NCBI RefSeq assembly: GCF_000308455.1 | Contig: NZ_BAFP01000001.1 | Span: 62,001 to 126,000, forward strand | DNA from: Nocardia abscessus NBRC 100374 | GTDB taxonomy: Bacteria > Actinomycetota > Actinomycetes > Mycobacteriales > Mycobacteriaceae | Direction: 5' to 3' | Length of the DNA: 64,000 bases | Part shown: positions 55,258 to 64,000 of the stretch, in pieces | Numbering within the stretch: position 1 is the first letter of the stretch | How the letters are laid out: each line of letters begins with the position of its first letter | The notes under the pieces: model-generated | The model's input: only the letters and a program-made list of their open reading frames with translations | The model's database searches: none | Told to the model about the DNA's origin: nothing | Program-made: the position numbers and the translations under genes

Positions 55258-56808
55258 CTATGCGGGGCGCGCGAGCCGGGTGGGCGCGAGGCGGCCGCGC
55301 AGTGTGACGGATTCGCCGAGCCGCCACTGCTCGGCTTCGGCCACGGCGGCCACCGCGACGGTGTTGCCGGAGGCGAGCAGCAGACCCTCCTGCTTGGCGA
55401 GTTCGCACAGGCGGGCGGCCTCGTTGACCGCGTCGCCGATCACGGTGAACTCGTAGCGTTGATGAGCGCCGACATTGCCCGCGACCACCCGCCCCGCCGC
55501 CACGCCGATGGCGGCCACGAAATCGCCGCCGGCGGTGTCGAGCCGGGCCCGGATCGCGCGGGCGGTGGCCAGCGCCGCACCCGCCGCGTCGGACAGGCGC
55601 GCGGGCGTGCCGAAGACGGCGAGGGCGGCGTCACCCTCGAACTTGTTGACCAGCCCGCCGTGGCGCTCCACCTCGTCCACCACGATGCCGAAGAACCGGT
55701 TGAGGATGGCGACCATCTCCGGCGCGGGGATGGTCGCGGCCATGGTGGTCGAGCCGACGATGTCGATGAACAGGGTCGCCGCGTCGGTCTCCACGCCGCC
55801 GAGCGCCGGGTCGCTCGCCAGCGCCGCCGCGGCGACCTCCCGCCCGACGTGCCTGCCGAACAGGTCCCTGATCTGTTCGCGCTCGCGCAGACCTTCCACC
55901 ATGTGGTTGAAACCGCTTTGCAGCTCACCCAGTTCGGTGCCGTCGTAGACGGCCAGCGCGACATCGAGGTCGCCGTCCTCCACCTGACGCATCGCGCGGC
56001 GCACGCCGAGGATCGGGGCCACCGTGGCGGCCAGGGTCTGCGTCATCAGCAGCAGCCCGAAAACCAGGGTCGCGCCGCCGAGTGACAGCACGCACACCGC
56101 CAGCCGGGCCTTGGTCACGTCGTCCAGCACGAGGGCGAGCACCGCGAGCACCATCATCCCGGCCACCGGAACGCCCGAGCCGACCAGCCAGACCACCAGC
56201 GATCGTCCGAAGACGCCGATGCCGCGCCGCCGGCCGGATGCCGCGGCTTCCAGCACCCGGGCGGTGACGGGCCGCAGCGCGAACTCGATGATCAGGTAGC
56301 TGTTCGCGCACACCACGATGGCGCTGATCGCGATGCCGAAAGCCACTTTCGGCACGAGCCGCGGCTCGGCGAGGCCGTACAGCGTGGTCAACAGGACGAG
56401 TCCGCCGAACCACAGCAGCGCTTGGTCACGCACCAGCCTGCGCGGGATCGCCGTGGCCGCGGCCTGCTCCTCCTCGGTCGGCACGCGCTCCGGATCGGTG
56501 GCCCACCGCAGAGCGCGCAGTCCGCGGGTGGTGCCCCACCACAGCCCGATCAGCAGCGCGCAGATCGCGTAGAGGGGCGCGGCGAGCACGTCGAGCAGCA
56601 GCAGATCCCGGGTGAACACCGACGGCCCCGGCAGGACGAAGCCGACCAGGGCGATCGACACGACCATGCCCGTCAGATTTCCCAACAGGGTGGGCACGGT
56701 GATCAACAGCTGGACGCGGATGCGGCGCAGCCCCGACGACTCCTCAGCCGACCCGAGCAGTCGCGACCCCCACGGCGCCGCGGCGAGCGTCACCTCCCTG
56801 TGTTGCAT
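55258..56808 (-). CDS. Membrane-bound class III adenylate cyclase with HAMP domain
   Basis: The protein has 516 aa from ATG 56808 (MQHREVTLAAAPWG); the longer frame adds no plausible sequence. Six membrane helices (residues about 35-280) lead to a HAMP segment (VEDGDLDVALAVYDGTELGE) and a cyclase domain. Catalytic residues are in place: metal Asp in LFIDIVGSTTMA and in KFEGDAALAVFG, adenine-selecting Lys before EGD, and the VNEAARL Asn/Arg pair. The layout is that of mycobacterial Rv3645 and the Rv1318c group. It makes cAMP at the membrane in response to an unknown signal. Confidence 0.92.
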   Translation of the reverse strand: MQHREVTLAAAPWGSRLLGSAEESSGLRRIRVQLLITVPTLLGNLTGMVVSIALVGFVLPGPSVFTRDLLLLDVLAAPLYAICALLIGLWWGTTRGLRALRWATDPERVPTEEEQAAATAIPRRLVRDQALLWFGGLVLLTTLYGLAEPRLVPKVAFGIAISAIVVCANSYLIIEFALRPVTARVLEAAASGRRRGIGVFGRSLVVWLVGSGVPVAGMMVLAVLALVLDDVTKARLAVCVLSLGGATLVFGLLLMTQTLAATVAPILGVRRAMRQVEDGDLDVALAVYDGTELGELQSGFNHMVEGLREREQIRDLFGRHVGREVAAAALASDPALGGVETDAATLFIDIVGSTTMAATIPAPEMVAILNRFFGIVVDEVERHGGLVNKFEGDAALAVFGTPARLSDAAGAALATARAIRARLDTAGGDFVAAIGVAAGRVVAGNVGAHQRYEFTVIGDAVNEAARLCELAKQEGLLLASGNTVAVAAVAEAEQWRLGESVTLRGRLAPTRLARPA

Positions 56809-56897
56809 GGGTGCAGCGTATGCCGACCGGCGACCTACCGCCCCAGGTCGTCTTCGCCCGGGTCTTCGCACGCGTGCAACGGGCCCCGGAGTTCCGG

Positions 56898-58592
56898 TCA
56901 GCGCCCGGGTGGCAGTTCGCGGCGGTTGGGCTCGGGCAGTTCGGGGTGATGGTTAGTGGGCAGTTCGTCTCGGCGGGCGCCGGTGGGCAGGCCGTAACCC
57001 GCGGCGCCGGTCGGCGGAAGGGAGGAGTAGCGCGGGGCGTGCGGCGCCGGGTAGCCGGCGTCGACGACGGTGGAGGCGATGTGCTGGGCGTGCGCGATTT
57101 CCGGTGAGCCGGGCTGGAGCTGGTAGCCGACGGCCTGCGGCTGCGACGCGTGCCCGTCGATGGTGACCTTGCGCGTACGGCGCAGCGTGAAGGTGATCTC
57201 CTCGACCTCTTCGAACGCCTGCCGCGCGGTACGCAGCGGATGCGTCGCCGTGTCGATCGCGTTGGCGACGAACGACGGGACCAGCGGCCGGATGAAGCGC
57301 GCCGCGGTATCGCTGAACGGCACCGTGCCGATCAGCGGCAGTTCGAGACCGCCGCCGCTCTGTGGCGGCGCCGGTGTGGCCGCGGCCGGGGGATTCACCG
57401 CCACCGGGGCGGGTAGGTGCGGCGTCACCTCGTGGGGCATGGCGCTGTCCTTTCGATCGTCCGCCGCGGCGGGAAGTTCGGGGCGGCGCGGCGGTTCGGT
57501 GATTCCGATCTCGATGCCGCCGATCGCCGCGATGATGCGGGTGCGCTGCCGTTCCCGGTCGATGGCCGTGTCCGCCTCGACGGCGAGGCGCGCGGCGGTG
57601 AGCTGCTGCTCGGCGCGCAGGGTCTCGGCCTCGGCGCGCACTTCGGCCTGTTTGACCGCGATGGCCGCGTCGGCCTCGCGTTCGGCGCGGTCGTGCACGG
57701 TACGCGCCGCGTTGTGCCGGTCGAACGACGTCTCGCCACGCCACCAGCGCAACACCAGCGGCAGCAGGGCCAGCGCGACGAACGCCACGATGGTGAGAAT
57801 GCGCAGCGGCAGCGCCTCGCGCGCGGTGTAGTCGTTCATCGCCTGCCAGCGCGCGCCGAGCCCGCGGTCGGCGTCGTCGAAGGCGGCGGTCCGTGCGGCT
57901 GTAAGGGCGTTCTGGCCTGCGTCGATCCGGCGGTCCGCGGCATCAACTCGGCTCTGCGCGGTGGCGAGCTGCTTGCGGGCGTCGTCGAGCATGGCGTTGG
58001 CCGTCTGCGCCTCCGGCCCGCGGCCGGGCACGCCGGTGATCCTGGTCCGCGGGCACTCCGGGGTGGGGTTGAATTCGCAGCGGGCGACCACCAGGGCGTG
58101 ATCGATATCGTTTTGGGCCATGCCGATCGCCTGTTCGAGCGCTGCCCGGTCGGCTTTCGCCCGGTCCAGGTCCGCGTGCGCCGCGACGACCCGCGGCGCC
58201 GAATCGAGCGAGCGCTGCGCCTTCTCGTCGAGCAGCCGGCCGACGGATCCGCTGAACAGCACGATCGCGGCGAGTTCGGCGATCAATCCACCGGCCAGCA
58301 CTGCGAGTGCGATGCGGCCGATCAGCCCGAGCCGGTCCGGCCCACCGCTCGGCCGCGCCGTCGCCAGCGCCCGGGCGAGTGCGCCGGTCAGCGTCGCGAC
58401 CACTATTCCCGCCGCCACCGCGGCAGGCCACGGCCAAGCGGAACCTGCGGCGAGGGCGCCGACTACCCCGGAGATCGTCGCGAACAACAACACGACAGCG
58501 CCCGTGACGGCATACCCGGCCCGCTCGTGGCGGTCGGTGATCCCGCTGGTCCTGCCCCCGCCGAGCCAGGTGAACAAGCCGGTGACGCTCAT
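56898..58592 (-). CDS. DUF4407-type membrane protein with coiled coil
   Basis: The protein has 564 aa from ATG 58592 (MSVTGLFTWLGGG); an ATG 12 nt upstream lies too close to the GGAGG to be used well. Four membrane segments are present: two N-terminal, one near GLIGRIALAVLAGGLIAELA, and one near LRILTIVAFVALALLPLVLRW. They bracket a periplasmic helical region with Ala/Asp-rich coiled coil and two Cys. The cytosolic part has a long charged coiled coil and a Pro-rich tail. DUF4407 proteins are common in actinobacteria. The function is unknown. Confidence 0.75.
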   Translation of the reverse strand: MSVTGLFTWLGGGRTSGITDRHERAGYAVTGAVVLLFATISGVVGALAAGSAWPWPAAVAAGIVVATLTGALARALATARPSGGPDRLGLIGRIALAVLAGGLIAELAAIVLFSGSVGRLLDEKAQRSLDSAPRVVAAHADLDRAKADRAALEQAIGMAQNDIDHALVVARCEFNPTPECPRTRITGVPGRGPEAQTANAMLDDARKQLATAQSRVDAADRRIDAGQNALTAARTAAFDDADRGLGARWQAMNDYTAREALPLRILTIVAFVALALLPLVLRWWRGETSFDRHNAARTVHDRAEREADAAIAVKQAEVRAEAETLRAEQQLTAARLAVEADTAIDRERQRTRIIAAIGGIEIGITEPPRRPELPAAADDRKDSAMPHEVTPHLPAPVAVNPPAAATPAPPQSGGGLELPLIGTVPFSDTAARFIRPLVPSFVANAIDTATHPLRTARQAFEEVEEITFTLRRTRKVTIDGHASQPQAVGYQLQPGSPEIAHAQHIASTVVDAGYPAPHAPRYSSLPPTGAAGYGLPTGARRDELPTNHHPELPEPNRRELPPGR

Positions 58593-58816
58593 CGGAATGC
58601 ACATCCTCCACGTCCCAGGCGCTTTCACGGGCGCGACGAAACTGTCACGGATTCGTTGTGACAGCGTGACAGGCCCCTCGGCCCGGCAGCGAGCAGGGAA
58701 GGCCGGATGTGTTCAGGCTCACAGGCCGGTCGCGGTCGTGCCCGGTGTGGCGGGCGGATGAGCCTACGCTGGCGCGGTGATTCGTTTCGGTGCGAACGAT
58801 CCGAGGAGGTCCGTGC

Positions 58817-59392
58817 GTGCGCAGAGTGGTGTCGGCGCTCCTCGTGGCGACGCTGCCGATGTGGCCGGTTAGCGCGGGCGCGTCCCCGGTGGACGGGTCA
58901 CTGGACCGGCTGGTCGCCCTGGTGGTCGAGCGCCTGGACACCGCCGACGCCGTCGCCGCGGCGAAGTGGGCGGCCGCGGGCGAGCACGGCATCGAGCCCG
59001 CCATCGACGACCCGGCCAGGGAAGCCGAGGTCTACGACGCGATGGCGCGGCTCGGCGACGGCCGTGACCTGCCGGAGAACTGGGTGCGGCAGGTTTTCCT
59101 CGGGCAGATCGAGGCCCACAAGACGGTGCAGCGGGGGCTGATGCTGCGGTGGCGCTTCGACCCGGCGGCCGCGCCCACCGCGCCCGCGGGGCTAGCGTCG
59201 GTACGCCCGGAGATCGACCGAGTGAACGTCGAGATTCTCGACCAGCTGGCCACCCGCCGGGCGGAGCTGACCGCGCCGGACTGCGCGGAACGATTGGCGC
59301 GCAGCGTGTTCGGCGTGTTCACCACCGGTCGAGGCGACCCACTGCACCGAGCGGCGCTGGTGCGGGCGGCCGCGTCGCTCTGCCCGGCGTAG
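58817..59392 (+). CDS. Secreted chorismate mutase (AroQ-gamma type)
   Basis: The protein has 191 aa from GTG 58817, with AGGAGG seven bases upstream. A signal peptide (VRRVVSALLVATLPMWPVSAGAS) shows export. The all-helical mature part keeps the family pattern: LVALVVERLDTADAVAAAKW, an Arg in DDPAREAEVYD, and FLGQIEAHKTVQRGL with the catalytic Glu and Gln. A Cys pair probably forms the disulfide known in the M. tuberculosis enzyme. Size and layout match that secreted *MtCM (Rv1885c) rather than the intracellular AroQ. The reaction is chorismate to prephenate outside the cytoplasm, and its biological purpose there is unsettled. Confidence 0.9.
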   Translation: MRRVVSALLVATLPMWPVSAGASPVDGSLDRLVALVVERLDTADAVAAAKWAAAGEHGIEPAIDDPAREAEVYDAMARLGDGRDLPENWVRQVFLGQIEAHKTVQRGLMLRWRFDPAAAPTAPAGLASVRPEIDRVNVEILDQLATRRAELTAPDCAERLARSVFGVFTTGRGDPLHRAALVRAAASLCPA

Positions 59393-60133
59393 GCCCGGCC
59401 CGGCGGGTCCGCCGGTGTGCGCCGGAAAGATGTGTCCAATACCACTTCCCGATATTTGCTGGTTATGTGCTGAATGACACATCGGACAAAAGAGGCCGGA
59501 CGGTCGGATCACATTCATGGCTTGTCACGCCCGTGTCGCAAATATCTCACCCGCCCGTTCGGTGAGTTAGCCGCCGCCGCTTGGTTTGCCGTGTCGCGAA
59601 CGGGGGAAATCCTTTTCGACGCAGGTGAGGGCGGTTTCCCGGCCTGGTGAGGAAGGTCTCGGGGTGGTGTCGCGCGCCGGTTTTCCCAGCTGGCACCGGG
59701 TGCCACGGGGATCGATCGCACGCCACTCGCTGCTTTACACTGGACGACGCGCACACGTGGAGGACCGAATGCAGAAGCCCAGCTAAACCTGGTTATTAGC
59801 GCAACCTAAGTTGGTTGGGCCCTGGACCTGACTTATCGTTTGCTCTTACGCCGAACACAGAACGTTCGGCTACCTAGCCCGCTCGGGCAGCCCCTAGCCA
59901 GGTGCTCAGCGTAGCGGGCGGGCACCCGCTCGGAGGTAAGGATCTTGTTAGGGATCCGTTACCGAAGGGCACCCACTACGTCACAGAAGCGGGTGGAGAC
60001 AACTGCAGACCTGACTGCACGCCGAAGACCATCAGCGCGGCTGGCTTCGGAACGTACGGGCGCAGTCTTGTACGGAGGCATTCGACGAAAGGCCGTTTTT
60101 TCTTCGAAGGCCGACTTTCTTGAAGGCAGAGGC
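59393..60133 (+). promoter_or_regulatory. Long structured leader region of gltB
   Basis: There is no full gene in these 741 bp. Up to about 59750 lie a 9-bp inverted repeat (GATATTTGC 59451-59459 and GCAAATATC 59538-59546) and probably the promoter. From the five-codon leader ORF onward the sequence is dense in short inverted repeats, such as GCCGAAC/GTTCGGC near 59850 and GGATCTTGTTAGGGATCC near 59940. A GTTTTTTC run near 60095 follows a weak stem. This looks like an attenuator or riboswitch-type leader controlling glutamate synthase. I cannot match it to a named RNA family. Confidence 0.5.
59769..59786 (+). CDS. Five-residue leader ORF (MQKPS) upstream of gltB
   Basis: ATG CAG AAG CCC AGC TAA follows a near-perfect Shine-Dalgarno (GTGGAGG six bases upstream) and sits about 350 nt before the gltB start. 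A good ribosome site on so short a frame suggests a regulatory leader peptide; it contains one Gln codon. Chance occurrence is not excluded. Confidence 0.45.
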   Translation: MQKPS

Positions 60134-63100
60134 ATGACGCAACTTCCTGGCCACCGGTCACCTGGACCCATCGGGCTCTACGACCCGGCGAACGAGCACG
60201 ACGCTTGCGGCGTCGCGTTCGTCGTCGACATGCACGGCCGCCGCAGCCGCGACATCGTCGACAAGGCTATTACGGCTCTGTTGAACCTGGAGCACCGTGG
60301 CGCCGCAGGCGCCGAGCCCAACAGTGGTGACGGCGCGGGCATCCTGATCCAGGTCCCGGACCGCTTCTTCCGCGCCATCGTGGACTTCGAGTTGCCGCCG
60401 GAGGGCTCCTACGCCACCGGTATCGCCTTCCTTCCGCAGGCCCGCCGCGAAGCCGCGCGCGCGGCCTACGGCGTGGAGAAGATCGTCAAGGAAGAGGGCC
60501 TCGAGGTCCTGGGCTGGCGTGAGGTGCCGATCGACGAGTCGTCGCTCGGCGCGCTGGCGCGCGACGCCATGCCGACCTTCCGGCAGATCTTCATCGCCTC
60601 GCCGAAGAACGCTTCGGATCCACTGTCGGATCTGGATCTGGAGCGTCGCGCCTATGTGGTGCGCAAGCGGGTCGAGCGCGAGCTGGGGTCGGCCGGTGCG
60701 GGTGAGGGCGCGGTCGGCAGGGAGTCGGTGTACTTCCCGAGCCTGTCCGGGCAGACCTTCGTCTACAAGGGCATGTTCACCACGCCGCAGCTGCGCGCGT
60801 TCTACCTGGACCTGCAGGACTCCCGGGTGGAGAGCGCGCTGGGCATCGTGCACTCCCGCTTCTCCACCAACACCTTCCCGTCCTGGCCGCTCGCGCACCC
60901 GTTCCGCCGGGTGGCGCACAACGGTGAGATCAACACCGTCACCGGCAACGAGAACTGGATGCGCGCCCGCGAGGCGCTGCTGCGCAGCGACGTCTTCGGT
61001 GTCGACTCCGCGGGCAAGAACCGGCTGGAGAAGATCTTCCCCGTCTGTACCCCGGGGGCGAGCGACACCGCCCGGTTCGACGAGGTGCTGGAACTGCTGC
61101 ACCTCGGCGGCCGCAGCTTGCCCCACGCCGTGCTCATGATGATTCCCGAGGCATGGGAACGCAACGAGACCATGGACCCGGGTCAGCGGGCCTTCTACGA
61201 GTACCACTCGATGCTGATGGAGCCGTGGGACGGCCCCGCATCGGTGTGCTTCACCGACGGCACCGTGGTCGGCGCTGTCCTCGACCGCAACGGCCTGCGG
61301 CCGAGCCGCATCTGGGTGACCGACGACGGCCTGGTCGTGATGGCCTCCGAGGTCGGCGTGCTGGACATCGACCCGTCCAAGGTGGTCAAGAAGGCGCGTC
61401 TGCAGCCGGGCCGCATGTTCCTGGTCGACACCGCCGAGGGCCGGATCGTCGGCGACGACGAGGTCAAGTCCCGGCTCGCCGCCGAGCACCCCTACCAGGA
61501 GTGGCTGGACGCGGGCGTATCCCGCCTGGCCGACCTGCCCGACCGCCCGCACGTGCACATGTCGCACGATCGCGTGCTGATCCGTCAGCAGATCTTCGGA
61601 TACACCACCGAGGAGCTGAACCTGCTGATCTCGCCGATGGCCAAGACCGGCGGCGAAGCGCTCGGCTCGATGGGCACCGACACCCCGATCGCGGTGCTCT
61701 CGGCGCGTCCGCGCCTGCTGTTCGACTACTTCTCCCAGCTGTTCGCGCAGGTCACCAACCCGCCGCTGGACGCGATCCGGGAAGAGGTGGTCACCAGCCT
61801 CAAGCGCAACATCGGCCCCGAGGCCGATCTGCTGCACCCGGGCCCGGAGTCGTGCAACATGATCGCGCTGGAGCAGCCGATCCTGGACAACGACGAGCTG
61901 GCCAAGCTCGTGCACATCAACGACGACGGATCGCACCCCGAGTTGCGCTCGGTGGTCGTGCGCGGCCTGTACCCGGTGAAGAAGGGCGGCAAGGGCCTGC
62001 GCAAGGCGCTGGAGGCGATCAACACCCAGGTGTCGGCCGCCATCGACGGCGGAGCGCGGATCATCGTGCTGTCCGACCGTGAGTCCAACGAGAAGCTGGC
62101 GCCGATCCCGTCGCTGCTGCTCACCTCTTCGGTGCACCACCACCTGGTGCGCGAGCGCACCCGCACCATGGTCGGCCTGGTCGTGGAGGCCGGTGACGCC
62201 CGCGAGGTGCACCACATGGCCACCCTGGTCGGCTTCGGCGCCGCCGCGATCAACCCGTACATGGCCTTCGAGACCATCGAGGACATGCTCGAGCGCGGCG
62301 CGCTGGAAATGCCGGGCAGCACCGGCGGGCAGGAGCGCAGCGACCAGGGGAGAAGTGCTGCCGATCTGCGCGCCGACTACCGCAAGGCGGTCGCGAACTA
62401 CAACAAGGCCGCGGGCAAGGGCGTGCTGAAGGTGATGTCCAAGATGGGCATCTCCACCCTGGCCTCCTACAACGGCGCCCAGCTGTTCCAGGTGATCGGC
62501 CTGTCGCAGGACCTGGTGAACGAGTACTTCACCGGTCTGCGCTCGCACCTGGACGGCATCGGCCTGGACGAGATCGCCGAGGACGTCGCGCAGCGGCACC
62601 GGATCGCGTTCCTGGAGAACCGCAACGAGCGCGCGCACCGCGAACTCGAGGTCGGCGGTGAGTACCAGTGGCGGCGCGAGGGCGAATACCACCTGTTCAA
62701 CCCGGACACGGTGTTCAAGCTGCAGCACGCCACCCGGTCCGGCCAGTACTCGATCTTCAAGGAGTACACCAAGCTGGTCGACGACCAGTCCGAGCGGCTG
62801 GCGTCGCTGCGCGGTCTGTTCAAGTTCAAGCACCGGGCGCGCAACCCGATCCCGATCGAGGAGGTCGAGTCGGCCGCGGAGATCGTGAAGCGGTTCTCCA
62901 CCGGCGCGATGAGCTACGGCTCCATCTCGGCCGAGGCGCACGAGACCCTGGCGATCGCGATGAACCGTCTCGGTGGCCGGTCGAACTCGGGTGAGGGCGG
63001 CGAGTCGCCGGCCCGCTTCGAGCCGGAGGAGAACGGCGACTGGCGGCGCAGCGCGATCAAGCAGGTGGCCTCCGGCCGCTTCGGCGTGACCGCGCACTAC

Positions 63101-64000
63101 CTGACCAATTGCACCGACATCCAGATCAAGATGGCCCAAGGTGCGAAGCCCGGTGAGGGCGGTCAGCTTCCGGCGCACAAGGTGTACCCGTGGGTCGCCG
63201 AGGTCCGGCACTCGACGCCGGGCGTCGGCCTGATCTCGCCGCCGCCGCACCACGACATCTACTCGATCGAGGATCTGGCGCAGCTGATCCACGACCTGAA
63301 GAACGCGAACCCGCAGGCGCGCATCCACGTGAAGCTGGTCGCCGAGCCGGGCGTCGGCACCGTCGCGGCGGGCGTCTCCAAGGCGCACGCCGACGTCGTG
63401 CTGATCTCGGGTCACGACGGCGGCACCGGCGCCTCGCCGCTGACCTCGCTGAAGCACGCGGGCGGTCCCTGGGAGCTCGGCCTGGCCGAGACCCAGCAGA
63501 CGCTGCTGCTCAACGGTTTGCGCGACCGCATCGTCGTGCAGGTCGACGGCCAGATGAAGACCGGCCGCGACGTGATGATCGCCGCGCTGCTCGGCGCCGA
63601 GGAGTACGGCTTCGCCACCGCTCCGCTGGTGGTCTCGGGCTGCATCATGATGCGCGTCTGTCACCTGGACACCTGCCCGGTCGGCGTCGCGACGCAGAAC
63701 CCGGTGCTGCGCGAGCGCTTCACCGGCAAGCCGGAATTCGTCGAGAACTTCTTCCTGTTCATCGCCGAAGAGGTCAGGGAGCTGCTGGCGCAGCTGGGCT
63801 TCCGCACGCTGGACGAGGCCATCGGCCGGGTCGACCTGCTCGACACCTCCAAGGCCAAGCAGCACTGGAAGGCCAGCAAGCTGGACCTGTCGCCGATCCT
63901 GGACGACGTCGAGACGGCGTTCATGTATCAGGACCGCCGCTGCACCAAGTCCCAGGACCACGGCCTGGACAAGGCGCTGGATCAGCAGCTGATCGTGCAG
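60134..64000 (+). CDS. gltB: Glutamate synthase (GOGAT) large subunit, C-terminus beyond the window
   Basis: The first 1289 codons of GltB are present; about 230 more are expected. The enzyme transfers the amide of glutamine to 2-oxoglutarate to give two glutamates, with the small subunit GltD. The start is ATG 60134. A 24-residue propeptide ends before Cys25 in [12 protein letters not shown], the Ntn glutaminase nucleophile. The central and FMN-binding synthase regions follow, with [17 protein letters not shown] and [20 protein letters not shown]. The three Cys of [18 protein letters not shown] ligate the 3Fe-4S cluster. The long leader suggests transcriptional or translational control by nitrogen or glutamine state. 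Confidence 0.97.
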   Translation, partial: MTQLPGHRSPGPIGLYDPANEHDACGVAFVVDMHGRRSRDIVDKAITALLNLEHRGAAGAEPNSGDGAGILIQVPDRFFRAIVDFELPPEGSYATGIAFLPQARREAARAAYGVEKIVKEEGLEVLGWREVPIDESSLGALARDAMPTFRQIFIASPKNASDPLSDLDLERRAYVVRKRVERELGSAGAGEGAVGRESVYFPSLSGQTFVYKGMFTTPQLRAFYLDLQDSRVESALGIVHSRFSTNTFPSWPLAHPFRRVAHNGEINTVTGNENWMRAREALLRSDVFGVDSAGKNRLEKIFPVCTPGASDTARFDEVLELLHLGGRSLPHAVLMMIPEAWERNETMDPGQRAFYEYHSMLMEPWDGPASVCFTDGTVVGAVLDRNGLRPSRIWVTDDGLVVMASEVGVLDIDPSKVVKKARLQPGRMFLVDTAEGRIVGDDEVKSRLAAEHPYQEWLDAGVSRLADLPDRPHVHMSHDRVLIRQQIFGYTTEELNLLISPMAKTGGEALGSMGTDTPIAVLSARPRLLFDYFSQLFAQVTNPPLDAIREEVVTSLKRNIGPEADLLHPGPESCNMIALEQPILDNDELAKLVHINDDGSHPELRSVVVRGLYPVKKGGKGLRKALEAINTQVSAAIDGGARIIVLSDRESNEKLAPIPSLLLTSSVHHHLVRERTRTMVGLVVEAGDAREVHHMATLVGFGAAAINPYMAFETIEDMLERGALEMPGSTGGQERSDQGRSAADLRADYRKAVANYNKAAGKGVLKVMSKMGISTLASYNGAQLFQVIGLSQDLVNEYFTGLRSHLDGIGLDEIAEDVAQRHRIAFLENRNERAHRELEVGGEYQWRREGEYHLFNPDTVFKLQHATRSGQYSIFKEYTKLVDDQSERLASLRGLFKFKHRARNPIPIEEVESAAEIVKRFSTGAMSYGSISAEAHETLAIAMNRLGGRSNSGEGGESPARFEPEENGDWRRSAIKQVASGRFGVTAHYLTNCTDIQIKMAQGAKPGEGGQLPAHKVYPWVAEVRHSTPGVGLISPPPHHDIYSIEDLAQLIHDLKNANPQARIHVKLVAEPGVGTVAAGVSKAHADVVLISGHDGGTGASPLTSLKHAGGPWELGLAETQQTLLLNGLRDRIVVQVDGQMKTGRDVMIAALLGAEEYGFATAPLVVSGCIMMRVCHLDTCPVGVATQNPVLRERFTGKPEFVENFFLFIAEEVRELLAQLGFRTLDEAIGRVDLLDTSKAKQHWKASKLDLSPILDDVETAFMYQDRRCTKSQDHGLDKALDQQLIVQ

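Noticed and set aside
60158..63961. A 1267-residue open frame on the minus strand opposite gltB
   Set aside because: It is the complement of a well-conserved gltB, with Val/Arg/Asp-rich shadow composition typical of high-GC antisense frames and no family motif.

Overview
The window is high-GC actinobacterial chromosome. Its conserved genes match the Corynebacteriales (Mycobacterium/Nocardia group) in order and product, and a Nocardia-like genome is the best guess. Position 1 to about 4.5 kb holds rodA (cut by the window edge), pstP, fhaB and fhaA, all on the minus strand. This is the FHA/phosphatase part of the cell-wall and Ser/Thr-kinase cluster that lies near oriC in mycobacteria. It ends at a plus-strand tRNA-Leu(CAG) followed by a perfect 36-bp palindrome.

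From about 4.5 to 38.9 kb is an accessory block. It starts with a broken SnoaL-like gene and a 467-aa gene that looks like an immunity protein. One uninterrupted open reading frame of about 30.7 kb follows on the minus strand (6380-37126), encoding a protein of about 10,248 aa. Translationally coupled in front of it is a 567-aa WXG100-type protein with an apparently degenerate zincin domain. The giant begins with a CpnT/WXG100-like domain, so it is probably a type VII secretion substrate, and ends in an aminoglycoside-phosphotransferase-like kinase domain. Between these I can read about twenty helix-turn-helix modules of LuxR, LacI, GntR and sigma-region-4 type, a pair of RsbW-like ATPase folds, three papain-like Cys-His-Asp (toxin glutamine deamidase type) domains plus a stub of a fourth, a caspase-like His/Cys domain, two HExxH sites, a PI3K-like kinase, a complete amidase-signature enzyme, an alpha/beta hydrolase and a DUF1023-like domain that has lost its Ser. 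No ESX secretion machinery is present here.

From about 39 to 47 kb are small metabolic genes: a duplicated ABM-fold protein, an XRE regulator leading a tightly overlapping operon (PLP aminotransferase, PNT/alanine-dehydrogenase-like protein, short-chain dehydrogenase), a methyltransferase and an exported beta-propeller-like protein. From 48 to 55.2 kb is the conserved moxR locus (SpoIIM-like protein, RDD protein, DUF58, MoxR AAA ATPase, DUF4350-type protein, membrane protein), interrupted by an adenine/adenosine-deaminase-like gene with an altered catalytic motif. After it come a membrane class III nucleotide cyclase, a DUF4407 membrane protein and a secreted chorismate mutase. The window closes with a long structured leader, containing a five-residue leader ORF, and the glutamate synthase large subunit gltB, which is cut by the end.

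The core genes handle envelope growth, phospho-signalling and nitrogen assimilation. The unusual content is the giant toxin-like locus. Its embedded transcription-factor modules, repeatedly placed just before papain-like toxin domains, are the main candidate for something undescribed. All calls rest on reading motifs by eye; no database search was run.
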